Below the pieces are notes generated by a model. It searched no databases. It worked only from the letters and a program-made list of their open reading frames with translations, and was not told where the DNA came from. The position numbers and the translations under genes were made by a program. From the NCBI RefSeq assembly GCF_009862785.1, contig NZ_WWHU01000001.1, positions 1,612,001 to 1,676,000 on the forward strand: DNA of 64,000 nucleotides. The letters run 5' to 3'. The DNA comes from Gordonia sp. SID5947. GTDB lineage: Bacteria; Actinomycetota; Actinomycetes; Mycobacteriales; Mycobacteriaceae. Positions 47,107 to 55,622 of this stretch are shown here, in pieces. Within the stretch, counting starts at the first letter, position 1. Every line of letters begins with the position of its first letter.

Positions 47107-47448
47107 ATGACAGAGGTAACCGTCCAGCCCGACTCACTGACCGAGTACGCGCGCGGGCAACGTTCCGCCGCAGCCGAGATCCGATCGCACACGGCGCGCC
47201 AACGCGGTGAGGTCGGCGAGCTCACCATGACCTTCGGCGTCATCGGCGCAGAGTTCCTCGCCGCGACCGCCTACGTCCTGGACTCCCGGGCGCGCAGCCT
47301 CGACGGGGCCGCGAGGAGGCACCAGATGCAGGGTGAACACACCCGCGACGCATGCTCCCGCTACACCGACGCCGACCACCGCAATGCCGCGGCCGTGACG
47401 TCGACGGCGGCGCCGTCGACCGCCACCGACAGGGAGCTGCGACTCTGA
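47107..47448 (+). CDS. EspC-like type VII secretion substrate
   Basis: A 113-residue helical-hairpin protein resembling the EspC/DUF2580 family secreted by mycobacterial ESX systems: VTVQPDSLTEYARGQRSAAAEIRSH at the start, a central LTMTFGVIGAEFLAATAYVLDSRARSLDGAA turn region, and the terminal helix with R-Y-T-D-A-D, which fits the YxxxD type VII export signal. No Sec signal peptide. ATG 47107. Its TGA shares one base with the next gene (TGATG), so it is translated together with the NlpC/P60 protein and is probably its secretion partner. No ESX core genes lie in the window. Confidence 0.65.
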   Translation: MTEVTVQPDSLTEYARGQRSAAAEIRSHTARQRGEVGELTMTFGVIGAEFLAATAYVLDSRARSLDGAARRHQMQGEHTRDACSRYTDADHRNAAAVTSTAAPSTATDRELRL

Positions 47449-48383
47449 TGCTGACCGTCGACATACTCATCGCGCCGCTACGGATCATGATCACCGCACT
47501 CGGCACGGGGGTGCTGCCGCCCGGCAACCCGGCCGAGAGGCTCCGGACCACCACCGCGCAACTCGAACAGATCCGCCAGACGTCGACGGCTTCGACGGAG
47601 CAGGTCTCGCAGTCGTGGCAGGGCCCGGGCGCCACCAGCGCCGTGGCCGCGGCAGGCCGAACCGCTCGCGTGATGGCGAACGTCGCCGGCGACAGCGTCG
47701 AGATCGCGGCGCTGATCGAAAGTGCGGGCATGAAGGTCAAGACCGCCGCCGATCATCTCAACGCGCTCGTCGAATCCTTCCAGCGTGCGGCGCAGGCCCT
47801 CGGGCCCACTCTGTTCACCCCGCAGGGGGTGGCGGCGATTCTTCCGGTCGCGCTCGATCACGTGGGCCGCGGGCTGCAGATCGTGTCACGCACGCAAGCC
47901 GAACTGGCATCGGACACCCACCGGATGACCTCGATCGGACGCCACACCGCACCGGCGGAGGCCGCAGGCCCGGCGTCCGCGTCCACCGCGGACGGCATCC
48001 CGATCACGCTGCCTGACGGTTCCACCGCCTACGCACCCGATGAGCGCGCCGCGGCCGCCGTCCGGGCGGCTCTGAGCCAGCGGGGCGTCCCGTATGTCTG
48101 GGGCGGCACCACGCCCGACGGTTTCGACTGCAGCGGGTTGACCCAGTGGTCGTACCGCCAGGCGGGCGTCGAGCTGCCGCGACTCGCGCAGGATCAGGAC
48201 ACCGCCGGTATACCTGTCAGCCAGTCGCAGCTGCGACCCGGCGATCTCGCAGTCTGGGATGGGCACGTCGCGATGTATGTGGGCAACGATCAACTCGTGG
48301 AGGCCGGGGATCCGGTTCAGGTGTCGCCGTTGCGCACCACCAACGCCGGTCAGGGCTTCCAAGGCTTCTTCCGTCCGCGGTGA
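47448..48383 (+). CDS. WXG-type protein with C-terminal NlpC/P60 (C40) peptidase domain
   Basis: A 311-residue protein. Residues 1-165 are helical with a WXG turn (SWQGPGA, Trp57) and no Sec signal, as in long WXG100/type VII effectors. Residues about 195-311 are an NlpC/P60 endopeptidase: VPYVWGGTTPDGFDCSGLTQWSYRQAG with Cys228, PGDLAVWDGHVAMYVG with His273, and LVEAG supplying a probable third residue. It should cleave peptidoglycan stem peptides after export. Coupled to the EspC-like gene (TGATG). A Thr/Ala/Pro-rich linker separates the two halves. Confidence 0.82.
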   Translation: MLTVDILIAPLRIMITALGTGVLPPGNPAERLRTTTAQLEQIRQTSTASTEQVSQSWQGPGATSAVAAAGRTARVMANVAGDSVEIAALIESAGMKVKTAADHLNALVESFQRAAQALGPTLFTPQGVAAILPVALDHVGRGLQIVSRTQAELASDTHRMTSIGRHTAPAEAAGPASASTADGIPITLPDGSTAYAPDERAAAAVRAALSQRGVPYVWGGTTPDGFDCSGLTQWSYRQAGVELPRLAQDQDTAGIPVSQSQLRPGDLAVWDGHVAMYVGNDQLVEAGDPVQVSPLRTTNAGQGFQGFFRPR

Positions 48384-48455
48384 CGACGCATGCGCAACGA
48401 CCGTCGTTCACCGACCGGTCGCGGGGGCGCCACCCGAGTTCACAGGTCGGATCGC

Positions 48456-48461
48456 TACGCT
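48456..48461 (+). promoter_or_regulatory. -10 box candidate for leaderless transcript
   Basis: TACGCT with 8 nt to ATG 48470; gives the following gene its own start separate from the type VII pair. Confidence 0.4.
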
Positions 48462-48469
48462 GTGTCCTC

Positions 48470-49756
48470 ATGGCCGGAGACATCGTCCCCATCGAGCTCG
48501 GACTCACCGACGGAAACACCTTCACCCTCTGGGCACCCCGGTGGCGAGAGGGTGACGACGAGTGGGAGGCCTTCCTCGGACTCGACGAGGATCTGTACGG
48601 TTTCCCGGGCGTCGCAGAGCTGGCCGCGTTCATCCGCGCCGGCACCGACAACGATCTCGCCGACCATCCGGCGTGGTCGACCGTGGTCGGAGTGCAGGCC
48701 GACGAGTTGGTTCCCGACGACAAGCACTCCTACGACCTGGTCGGGGTGCCCGAACTCGCCGCAGAGGATCCCAGTCCCGAGGTCATCGCCGAACTCGAGG
48801 ATGCGCTCGAGATCGTCCGGATCCTCGGTGAGGTCTGCGAACTGACGGTCATCACCAAGTTCTTCAACGGCAACCCGATCCTGGGCGCCGTCACCACCGG
48901 CACCCGCAACTTCGTCGGACGCGACGGCGTGGACCTGTGGGTCCGGATCGGCCGACTCATCGCGAAGCACTGGGATGACGTCATCGACGCGATCGACGAC
49001 GTCATCAGCACCCCGGACGTCGACGCCGCGGCCGTCTCCACCGCCGAGGCCGAACTAGAGGCCGCCGCATCTGCCGAGGACGAGGACGAACCCGACGACG
49101 ACGATCTCGAACTGGTCGACGGCGACACCGACGAGACGGACGACGACGCCGACGAGGATGTCGACGGTTCGGACGACGAGGACGAAGACGACGAGATCGA
49201 CGAGGACGACTTCTGGGCCAACGTCGGCATCGATCCCATCCGGATCGTGACCGGTGACGGCGAATACCTTTCTCTGCGTTGCTATCTCGGTGACGACCCG
49301 GTGTTCCTAGGGGCCGACGGCAAGATCTTCGTGTTCACCTCCGCGCGGGCGCTGAGCCGATACCTGGCCGACGCGAGCGACCACGACCTCATCGAGCTGT
49401 CGACATTCGACGCGGTGCGCACCTCGGCCACCGACGGTTCGCTCGAGTTCGACGTCATCGACGACAACGTGTATGTGCTGCCCGGGCTGGTGGACGACAT
49501 CGCTGACGGCCCGCGCCGGATCGACCGCAACCAGCTCGACCTCGCCGTCGAGCTCCTCACCGATGCAGCGGACTACGCCGACGACGATTCCGTCCACGAG
49601 GCTCTCGGCTCGACCACGCCGCTGGGCTGGTTCATCGACTACGCCGTCAACCCCGACCCGAAGCGCATGGCACCCAGCCCTCCGTTCGACAACGAATCCG
49701 AGGCTTGGCGCGCTCTGGTGCACGACTTCGAGGATCGCCTCGTCAAGAAGTCCTGA
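48470..49756 (+). CDS. acidic conserved actinobacterial protein (Rv3311-like)
   Basis: A 428-residue soluble protein with no named domain, at the position of Rv3311 (from memory). The N-terminal half (GLTDGNTFTLWAPRWREGDDEWEAFLGLDEDLYGFPGVAELAAFIRAG) and the C-terminal half (YLSLRCYLGDDPVFLGADGKIFVFTSARALSRYLAD) look like two versions of the same alpha/beta module, suggesting internal duplication. They are separated by an extremely acidic linker (about residues 185-250) that is mostly Asp/Glu. Leaderless ATG 48470. Function unknown; no signal peptide or membrane segment. Confidence 0.8.
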   Translation: MAGDIVPIELGLTDGNTFTLWAPRWREGDDEWEAFLGLDEDLYGFPGVAELAAFIRAGTDNDLADHPAWSTVVGVQADELVPDDKHSYDLVGVPELAAEDPSPEVIAELEDALEIVRILGEVCELTVITKFFNGNPILGAVTTGTRNFVGRDGVDLWVRIGRLIAKHWDDVIDAIDDVISTPDVDAAAVSTAEAELEAAASAEDEDEPDDDDLELVDGDTDETDDDADEDVDGSDDEDEDDEIDEDDFWANVGIDPIRIVTGDGEYLSLRCYLGDDPVFLGADGKIFVFTSARALSRYLADASDHDLIELSTFDAVRTSATDGSLEFDVIDDNVYVLPGLVDDIADGPRRIDRNQLDLAVELLTDAADYADDDSVHEALGSTTPLGWFIDYAVNPDPKRMAPSPPFDNESEAWRALVHDFEDRLVKKS

Positions 49757-49799
49757 CCCCCGCCAGGCGCCCGCTCCACCGCACCCAACCGCCGATCGA

Positions 49800-49836
49800 G
49801 TGGGTACCGAGCGCAGCGAGGCTGCCGTATCGAGGT
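49800..49836. repeat. CGAGCGCAGCGAG-type intergenic palindrome
   Basis: Short self-complementary CGAGCGCAGCGAG (near 49808-49820) with flanking gtatcgagg, in the 96 bp convergent gap between the acidic protein gene and add. This resembles dispersed intergenic palindromes of rhodococci and relatives; only one copy was noticed in the window. Confidence 0.35.
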
Positions 49837-49852
49837 CCCCCCTGCCGACCGG

Positions 49853-50991
49853 TCAGCCCAACAGCACCGCGTACCCGGGCTTGATCACGTCGTCGATGAG
49901 CGCCAGCCGCTCGTCGAAGTGGATGAACGCCGACTTCATCGCGTTCACCGTGAACCGCTCGAAATCTGCCCAGCCGTAACCGAACTGCTCGGCCAGCCGG
50001 TAGAACTCCTTGCTCATCGTGGTGTCACTCATGAGCCGATTGTCGGTGTTGACCGTGACCCGGAACCGCAGACGTGCGAGCACGTTGAAGGGATGCTCGG
50101 CGATGGAGCCGACCGCACCCGTCTGGACGTTCGAACTCGGGCACAGTTCCAACGGGATGCGCTTGTCCCGCACGATGTTCGCGATCTGCCCCAGCTCCGC
50201 GCCGTCGAACGACTCGGCGGCCAGGTCCGCCCCCACCGGCAACGTGATGTCGTCGATGACCCGGACGCCATGTCCGAGGCGGTCGGTGCCGCAGAAGGCG
50301 ATCGCCTCGTGGATCGAGGGCAGCCCGAACGCCTCGCCGGCGTGGATCGTGAAGTGCGCGTTGTTCGCACGCATGAATTCGAAGGCATCGAGGTGGCGGG
50401 TGGGCGGATTGCCCGCCTCGGCGCCCGCGATGTCGAAACCTGCCACGCCGTCGTCCCGATAGCGCACCGCCAGTTCGGCGATCTCGCGCGAGCGGGCGGC
50501 GTGACGCATCGCGGTGACGAGGCATCGCACCACGATCGGGTTACCGCTGGCCGCGGCCTCCGCCTCGCCGTCCCGGAATCCCGCCAGCACCGCCTCGACC
50601 ACCTCATCGAGCGTCATCCCGCGAGCGAGGTGTTGCTCGGGCGCATACCGCACCTCGGCGTAGACCACCCCGTCGGCAGCGAGATCCTGCACGCATTCGA
50701 GGGCTACCCGCCTCAGCGACGACGGTGTCTGCATCACCGCGACGGTGTGCGCGAACGTCTCGAGATAGCGCTCGAGCGAGCCGCTGTCGGCGGCATCGCG
50801 AAACCAGGCCGCCAGCGACTCCGCATCGTCGGCCGGTAGATCCGGATAGTCCACTTCGCGCGCGAGTTCGAGTACGGTCGCCGGTCGCAGACCGCCGTCG
50901 AGGTGATCGTGGAGCACCACCTTCGGGCGAGGGAGATGTTGGGGAGATCCAGCGGCCGCCCGGGCGGCGGGGTCGGGTCTGCGGGCGTCAT
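49853..50991 (-). pseudogene. add: adenosine deaminase with an N-terminal -1 frameshift
   Basis: The frame from 50920 gives 355 residues beginning [13 protein letters not shown] (metal HxH), followed by [38 protein letters not shown] and [10 protein letters not shown]: a complete zinc adenosine deaminase core converting adenosine to inosine. The natural start is ATG 50991, which overlaps the deoA stop as ATGA and gives [22 protein letters not shown] before the frame breaks at 50920-50924. One extra base there (reading LARKVVLHDH) restores the normal N-terminus. Read literally, translation would need GTG 50920 without a good Shine-Dalgarno. I expect the gene to be intact in the cell. Third gene of cdd-deoA-add. 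Confidence 0.85.
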
Positions 50992-52352
50992 GGACCGACG
51001 GTAACGCGGTCGGCGACGAGCGGCCTGGGTTGTGGTGCAGAATCTCCGATTCCGACCGCCGTCGTCAGTGCCGCTCGCGCCGCACCGAAACGGTCCGGTG
51101 TCTGCGTGTGCAGTGTGAACAGCGGGTCCCCGGCCCGCACGCGGTCGCCCGGCTTGGCGTGCAGCGTGATTCCCGCCTCGGCCTGCACCGACTCGTCGGC
51201 AACTGCACGTCCTGCGCCGAGCCGCCACGCCGCCACGCCGACCGCCATGGCGTCGAGCCGAGTCATGATGCCGGACTCGGCAGCGAGCACCGTCTCGGTG
51301 TGCCGCGCCCGAGGTAGCGGCGCGTCGGGATCGCCCCCCTGCGCAGAGATCATGGCGCGCCACGAGTCCATCGCGGCGCCGTTCGCCAGATGTTCGGCAG
51401 GGTCGGCATCAGTCAGTCCCGCCGCGTCGAGCATCTCGCGTGCCAGCGCGAGGGTGAGTTCGACGACGTCGGCCGGGCCACCGCCTGCGAGCACCTCCAC
51501 CGACTCGGCCACTTCCAGCGCATTTCCGGCACACCGGCCGAGCGGGGTGTTCATGTCGGTCAACAACGCGGTGGTCGTCACACCGGCTGCCTCACCGAGC
51601 GCCACCATCGTCTCGGCGAGTTCGCGGCTCTGGTCCTGCGCCTTCAGGAACGCGCCGCTGCCGAACTTCACGTCGAGGACCAGTGCACCCGTGCCCTCGG
51701 CGATCTTCTTGCTCATGATCGAGCTGGCCACCAGTGGTATGGAGGCCACGGTCCCGGTGACGTCCCGGAGCGCATAGAGCCGGCGATCGGCAGGTGCGAG
51801 GTCGCCGCCTGCGGCACACACCACGGCACCGACCCGCTCGAGTTGCTCGGCCATCTCGGCCGGTCCGATGTCGGCCCGCCAGCCCGGGATCGACTCGAGT
51901 TTGTCCAGGGTCCCGCCGGTGTGGCCCAGCCCGCGGCCGGACAGCTGTGGCACGGCCACTCCGAACGATGCCACCAGCGGGGCCAACGGCAGGGTGATCT
52001 TGTCCCCGACCCCTCCGGTCGAGTGCTTGTCGACCGTCACCAACCGGCGACCGTCTCGCCGCAGGCCCGAGAAATCCATCCGCCGCCCGGATTCGATCAT
52101 CGCGTGCGTCCACCGGGAGATCTCACGCCCGTTCATCCCACGCAGGAAGATCGCCATCAGAAGGGCCGACATCTGCTCCTCGGCGACGTGCGCCCCGCCG
52201 CCCGAACCGTGGGTGTACCTGTCGATCACCCAGTCGATCTGTGCGTCGGTCAGTTCGCCACCGTCCCGTTTCGTGGCGATCACCGAGATCGTGTCGATCA
52301 CCTCGGTCTCCACGGCGTCGCGAGCGCGCCCTATCGACACGTCATCGTTCAT
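50988..52352 (-). CDS. deoA: thymidine (pyrimidine-nucleoside) phosphorylase
   Basis: A 454-residue pyrimidine nucleoside phosphorylase cleaving thymidine/deoxyuridine to base and deoxyribose-1-phosphate. Features: [27 protein letters not shown], the family signature [35 protein letters not shown] (phosphate site KHSTGG), [18 protein letters not shown] and [27 protein letters not shown] 52352 overlaps the cdd stop (ATGA) and its own stop overlaps the true add start, so all three are coupled. C-terminal alpha/beta domain complete. Confidence 0.96.
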   Translation of the reverse strand: MNDDVSIGRARDAVETEVIDTISVIATKRDGGELTDAQIDWVIDRYTHGSGGGAHVAEEQMSALLMAIFLRGMNGREISRWTHAMIESGRRMDFSGLRRDGRRLVTVDKHSTGGVGDKITLPLAPLVASFGVAVPQLSGRGLGHTGGTLDKLESIPGWRADIGPAEMAEQLERVGAVVCAAGGDLAPADRRLYALRDVTGTVASIPLVASSIMSKKIAEGTGALVLDVKFGSGAFLKAQDQSRELAETMVALGEAAGVTTTALLTDMNTPLGRCAGNALEVAESVEVLAGGGPADVVELTLALAREMLDAAGLTDADPAEHLANGAAMDSWRAMISAQGGDPDAPLPRARHTETVLAAESGIMTRLDAMAVGVAAWRLGAGRAVADESVQAEAGITLHAKPGDRVRAGDPLFTLHTQTPDRFGAARAALTTAVGIGDSAPQPRPLVADRVTVGP

Positions 52353-52750
52353 CGGCCGGCCGCCAGATCGTCCGGACCGAACGCGTCGGGCAGCAGGTCA
52401 CCCAACCTCGCCGCCCCACGCCGATGGTCCACCGCCAGTTCGGGGCCGGCGTGTTCGAGCAGCACCTGACGGCACCGCCCACAGGGCATGAGGATCTCGC
52501 CCCGGGAGTCGCAGACCGACACCGCGAGCAACCGGCCGCCTCCGGTGGCCACCAGGTGCGCGGCGAGCGCGACCTCGGCACAGATGCCGAGTCCGTATGA
52601 GACATTTTCCACATTGCAGCCCAGTACCACCCGACCGTCGTCGGTGAACGCCGCTGCGCCGACCGGGAACCCCGAGTATGGCGCATACGCCCGATCGGTC
52701 ATCGATAATGCCTTGTCCCGCAACTGTTTCCAGTCAACCTCAGAGGCCAA
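52349..52750 (-). CDS. cdd: cytidine deaminase
   Basis: A 133-residue homotetrameric-type cytidine deaminase. Zinc motifs: GICAEVALAAHL (C-A-E) and LMPCGRCRQVLLEH (PCxxC); YAPYSGFPVGAAAFTDDGRVVLGCNVENVSYGLG is the substrate region. Starts at TTG 52750 with gtgaggag 6 nt upstream. First gene of the salvage operon cdd-deoA-add. Divergent from sdhC across 224 bp containing an IdeR-like box. Confidence 0.96.
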   Translation of the reverse strand: MASEVDWKQLRDKALSMTDRAYAPYSGFPVGAAAFTDDGRVVLGCNVENVSYGLGICAEVALAAHLVATGGGRLLAVSVCDSRGEILMPCGRCRQVLLEHAGPELAVDHRRGAARLGDLLPDAFGPDDLAAGR

Positions 52751-52810
52751 ATCGAACTCCTCACACTCATCACGGACGACCAGGATGTGGTATCCCCTAC
52801 CAGTCGGAAA

Positions 52811-52829
52811 CTTGGTAAGGCAAACCTAA
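52811..52829. promoter_or_regulatory. IdeR-like iron box upstream of sdhC
   Basis: CTTGGTAAGGCAAACCTAA matches 15 of 19 positions of the mycobacterial IdeR/DtxR consensus TTAGGTTAGGCTAACCTAA. It lies about 56 bp upstream of the sdhC -10 candidate, i.e. not over it, which would fit activation more than repression. Confidence 0.6.
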
Positions 52830-52884
52830 GTCGAGATCAGTTGTCGCCCAAATCGGTTCGGGCAATTTATGCGCGGGGTCAGCA

Positions 52885-52890
52885 TAGGTT
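52885..52890 (+). promoter_or_regulatory. -10 candidate for sdhCDAB
   Basis: TAGGTT, giving a leader of about 78 nt before the sdhC ATG at 52975. No clear -35. Confidence 0.35.
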
Positions 52891-52974
52891 TAAAGTCTCT
52901 TGCATGGGTCCACGGCCGAGCCTCATAATGCCGACTCGGCACATCCATCGACGCTGTTGGAGGCCAATTTCCCG

Positions 52975-53382
52975 ATGAGCACCCCGACCGAGGTAGCACC
53001 CGACCCGGTGCGCAAACGCTCCCTGTATCGCGGCGACCCAGGCATGTGGTCGTGGGTGCTGCACCGGATCACCGGTGTCACCATCTTCTTCTTCTTGTTC
53101 GTCCACGTGCTGGACACCGCGGTCATCCGGATCGATCCGAACAAGTACTCCGAGGTCATCGAGACCTACAAGACGCCGATCATCGGCCTGATGGAGATCG
53201 CGCTCGTCGCGTGCGTGCTGTACCACGCATTCAACGGCGTCCGGATCATCCTGATCGACTTCTGGTCGAAGGGCCCCAAGTTCCAGCGTCAGATGCTGTG
53301 GGCGATCGTGACCATCTTCGTCATCGTGTTCGGCGCGGCGGCCATCCGCCTGCTGCAGATCCTGATCACCCACTCGTTTTAG
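52975..53382 (+). CDS. sdhC: succinate dehydrogenase cytochrome b subunit
   Basis: A 135-residue membrane anchor with three helices (WVLHRITGVTIFFFLFVHVLDTAV, IIGLMEIALVACVLYHAFNGVRIIL, LWAIVTIFVIVFGAAAIRLLQIL). The SHRxTG-like signature is LHRITG, and His ligands for heme b are available in FVHVLD and YHAFNG. It anchors SdhAB and hosts quinone reduction. ggagg lies 11 nt before ATG. First of four genes sdhC-D-A-B, conserved as Rv3316-Rv3319, with an IdeR-like box in its upstream region. Confidence 0.95.
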   Translation: MSTPTEVAPDPVRKRSLYRGDPGMWSWVLHRITGVTIFFFLFVHVLDTAVIRIDPNKYSEVIETYKTPIIGLMEIALVACVLYHAFNGVRIILIDFWSKGPKFQRQMLWAIVTIFVIVFGAAAIRLLQILITHSF

Positions 53383-53392
53383 GAGGCACCTG

Positions 53393-53851
53393 ATGACTGC
53401 ATCGCAAGCCGCTCCGGGTGCCGCCAAGACGCTGGGCACCGAGTACGACCGACCCGCAAGTCTGGACAACCCGCGGTCGCCGCGGATGCGCAAGGGCGGC
53501 AACTTCGAGAAGTACGCGTGGTTGTTCATGCGCTTCTCGGGCCTCGCCCTGATCATCCTGACCATCGGTCACATGTTCATCATGCTCGCGTGGGACGACG
53601 GTGTGCACCGCATCGACGCCTCGTTCGTCGCGGCGCGGTGGCGTGAGCCGTTCTGGCAGGTCTGGGACCTCACCATGCTGTGGCTCGCCCAGCTACACGG
53701 CGGCAACGGCGTGCGGACCGTGATCGCGGACTACTCGCGCAAGGACTCCACCCGATTCTGGCTGAACGTGCTGCTCGGCATCTCGATGATCCTGGTGCTC
53801 GTGCTCGGCACGTATGCCCTGCTGACCTTCGACGTGAACAGCGTCGGCTAG
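53393..53851 (+). CDS. sdhD: succinate dehydrogenase membrane anchor subunit
   Basis: A 152-residue membrane protein with a ~40-residue cytosolic lead and three helices (WLFMRFSGLALIILTIGHMFIML, the DLTMLWLAQLHGGNGVRTVI segment and FWLNVLLGISMILVLVLGTYALL). MRFSGL..L..GHM is the typical quinone/heme-proximal text. Starts 10 bp after sdhC, aggaggc just before ATG. Partner of SdhC in complex II. Confidence 0.94.
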   Translation: MTASQAAPGAAKTLGTEYDRPASLDNPRSPRMRKGGNFEKYAWLFMRFSGLALIILTIGHMFIMLAWDDGVHRIDASFVAARWREPFWQVWDLTMLWLAQLHGGNGVRTVIADYSRKDSTRFWLNVLLGISMILVLVLGTYALLTFDVNSVG

Positions 53852-53869
53852 AGGAGATTGACAGACTTA

Positions 53870-55622
53870 TGCAGGAACATCGCTACGACGTCGTCATCGT
53901 GGGTGCCGGCGGCGCCGGGATGCGCGCGGCAATCGAGTCCGCGCCCCGCGCCCGGACCGCGGTTCTGACCAAGCTGTACCCCACACGCAGCCACACGGGC
54001 GCCGCCCAGGGCGGTATGTGCGCCGCACTGGCGAACGTGGAAGAGGACAACTGGGAGTGGCACACCTTCGACACCGTCAAGGGCGGCGACTACCTCGCCG
54101 ATCAGGACGCGGTCGAGATCATGGCCAAGGAGGCCATCGACGCGGTCCTCGACCTCGAGAAGATGGGGCTCCCCTTCAACCGGACCCCCGAGGGCAAGAT
54201 CGATCAGCGTCGATTCGGCGGGCACACCCGTGATCACGGCAAGTCGCCGGTTCGTCGCGCATGCTATGCCGCCGACCGCACGGGTCACATGATCCTGCAG
54301 ACGCTCTACCAGAACTGCGTCAAGAACGACGTCGAGTTCTTCAACGAGTTCTATGCCCTCGACATCTGCCTCGGTGAGAACGAGCACGGCGAGTCGGTGG
54401 CCACCGGTGTGGTCGCCTACGAGCTGTCGACCGGTGAGATCCACGTGTTCCACGCCAAGTCGATCGTGTTCGCGACCGGCGGTTCGGGACGTATGTACAA
54501 GACCACGTCCAATGCCCACACCCTGACGGGCGACGGCATGGGCATCGTCTTCCGCAAGGGACTTCCCTTGGAGGACATGGAGTTCCACCAGTTCCATCCG
54601 ACCGGCCTGGCGGGCCTGGGGATTCTCATCTCCGAGGCGGTCCGCGGTGAGGGCGGCATCCTGCGCAATGTCGACGGCGAACGCTTCATGGAGCGGTACG
54701 CGCCGACGATCAAGGACCTCGCCCTCGCGACATCGTGGCCCGGTCGATGGTGCTCGAGGTCCTCGAAGGACGCGGTGCCGGACCGAACAAGGATTACGTC
54801 TACATCGACGTGACCCACCTCGGCGAGGAAGTGCTGAACGAGAAGCTCCCCGACATCACCGAGTTCGCCCGCACCTATCTCGGCGTCGACCCGGTGACCG
54901 AATACGTGCCGGTGTACCCGACCTGCCACTACGTGATGGGCGGCATCCCGACCAACATCGAGGGTCAGGTCCTGCGCAACAACGACGAGGTCGTGCACGG
55001 CTTGTACGCGGCCGGTGAGTGCGCGTGCGTCTCGGTGCACGGGGCCAATCGTCTCGGCACCAACTCACTGCTCGACATCAACGTGTTCGGCAGGCGCGCC
55101 GGTATCGCGGCCGCCGAATACGCCAACTCCGCTGACTTCGTCGATCTGCCGGACAGCCCGACCGCGATGGTCGACAACTGGCTGGAACTGATGCTGTCGG
55201 ACCACGGTCACGAGCGCGTGGCCGACATCCGCACCGAGTTGCAGGCGACGATGGACAACAACGCCTCGGTGTTCCGCACCGAGGAGACGTTGAAGCAAGC
55301 CCTCACCGATGTCCACGCCCTCAAGGAGCGCTACTCCCACGTGCGAGTGCACGACAAGGGCAAGCGCTTCAACAGCGACCTGCTCGAGGCGATCGAGCTC
55401 GGCTTCCTGCTGGAGATGGCGGAGGTCACCGTCGTCGGTGCGCTCAACCGTAAGGAATCCCGCGGCGGTCACGCGCGCGAGGATTACCCCGACCGCGACG
55501 ACGTCAACTACATGCGTCACACCATGGCTTACAAGAAGGGCACCGACCTTCTCTCCGACATCGAGCTGGATTACAAGCCGGTGGTGCAGACCCGCTACGA
55601 GCCGATGGAGCGTAAGTACTGA
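53870..55622 (+). pseudogene. sdhA: succinate dehydrogenase flavoprotein subunit, apparent 1-nt deletion
   Basis: Together the two frames encode a ~583-residue SdhA: QEHRYDVVIVGAGGAGMRAAIES (FAD loop), TRSHTGAAQGGMCAAL with the flavinylated His region, EFHQFHPTGLAGLGILISEAVRGEGGIL, then after the break RSMVLEVLEGRG, TCHYVMGGIPTNIEGQ and GANRLGTNSLLDINVFGRRAG. Between them the sequence reads AC-CTC-GCC-CTC-GCG; a single extra C in the CCC at 54722-54724 restores KDLAPRDIVARSM. As written the first frame stops at 54811-54813. Since complex II is normally indispensable and its sdhC, D and B are intact, an assembly or base-calling deletion is the likely cause. Overlaps sdhB by TGATG. Confidence 0.93.

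Noticed and set aside
49800..49836. CGAGCGCAGCGAG palindrome as a terminator of the acidic-protein gene
   Set aside because: Stem is short and interrupted and lacks a T-rich tail; kept only as a repeat-like element.
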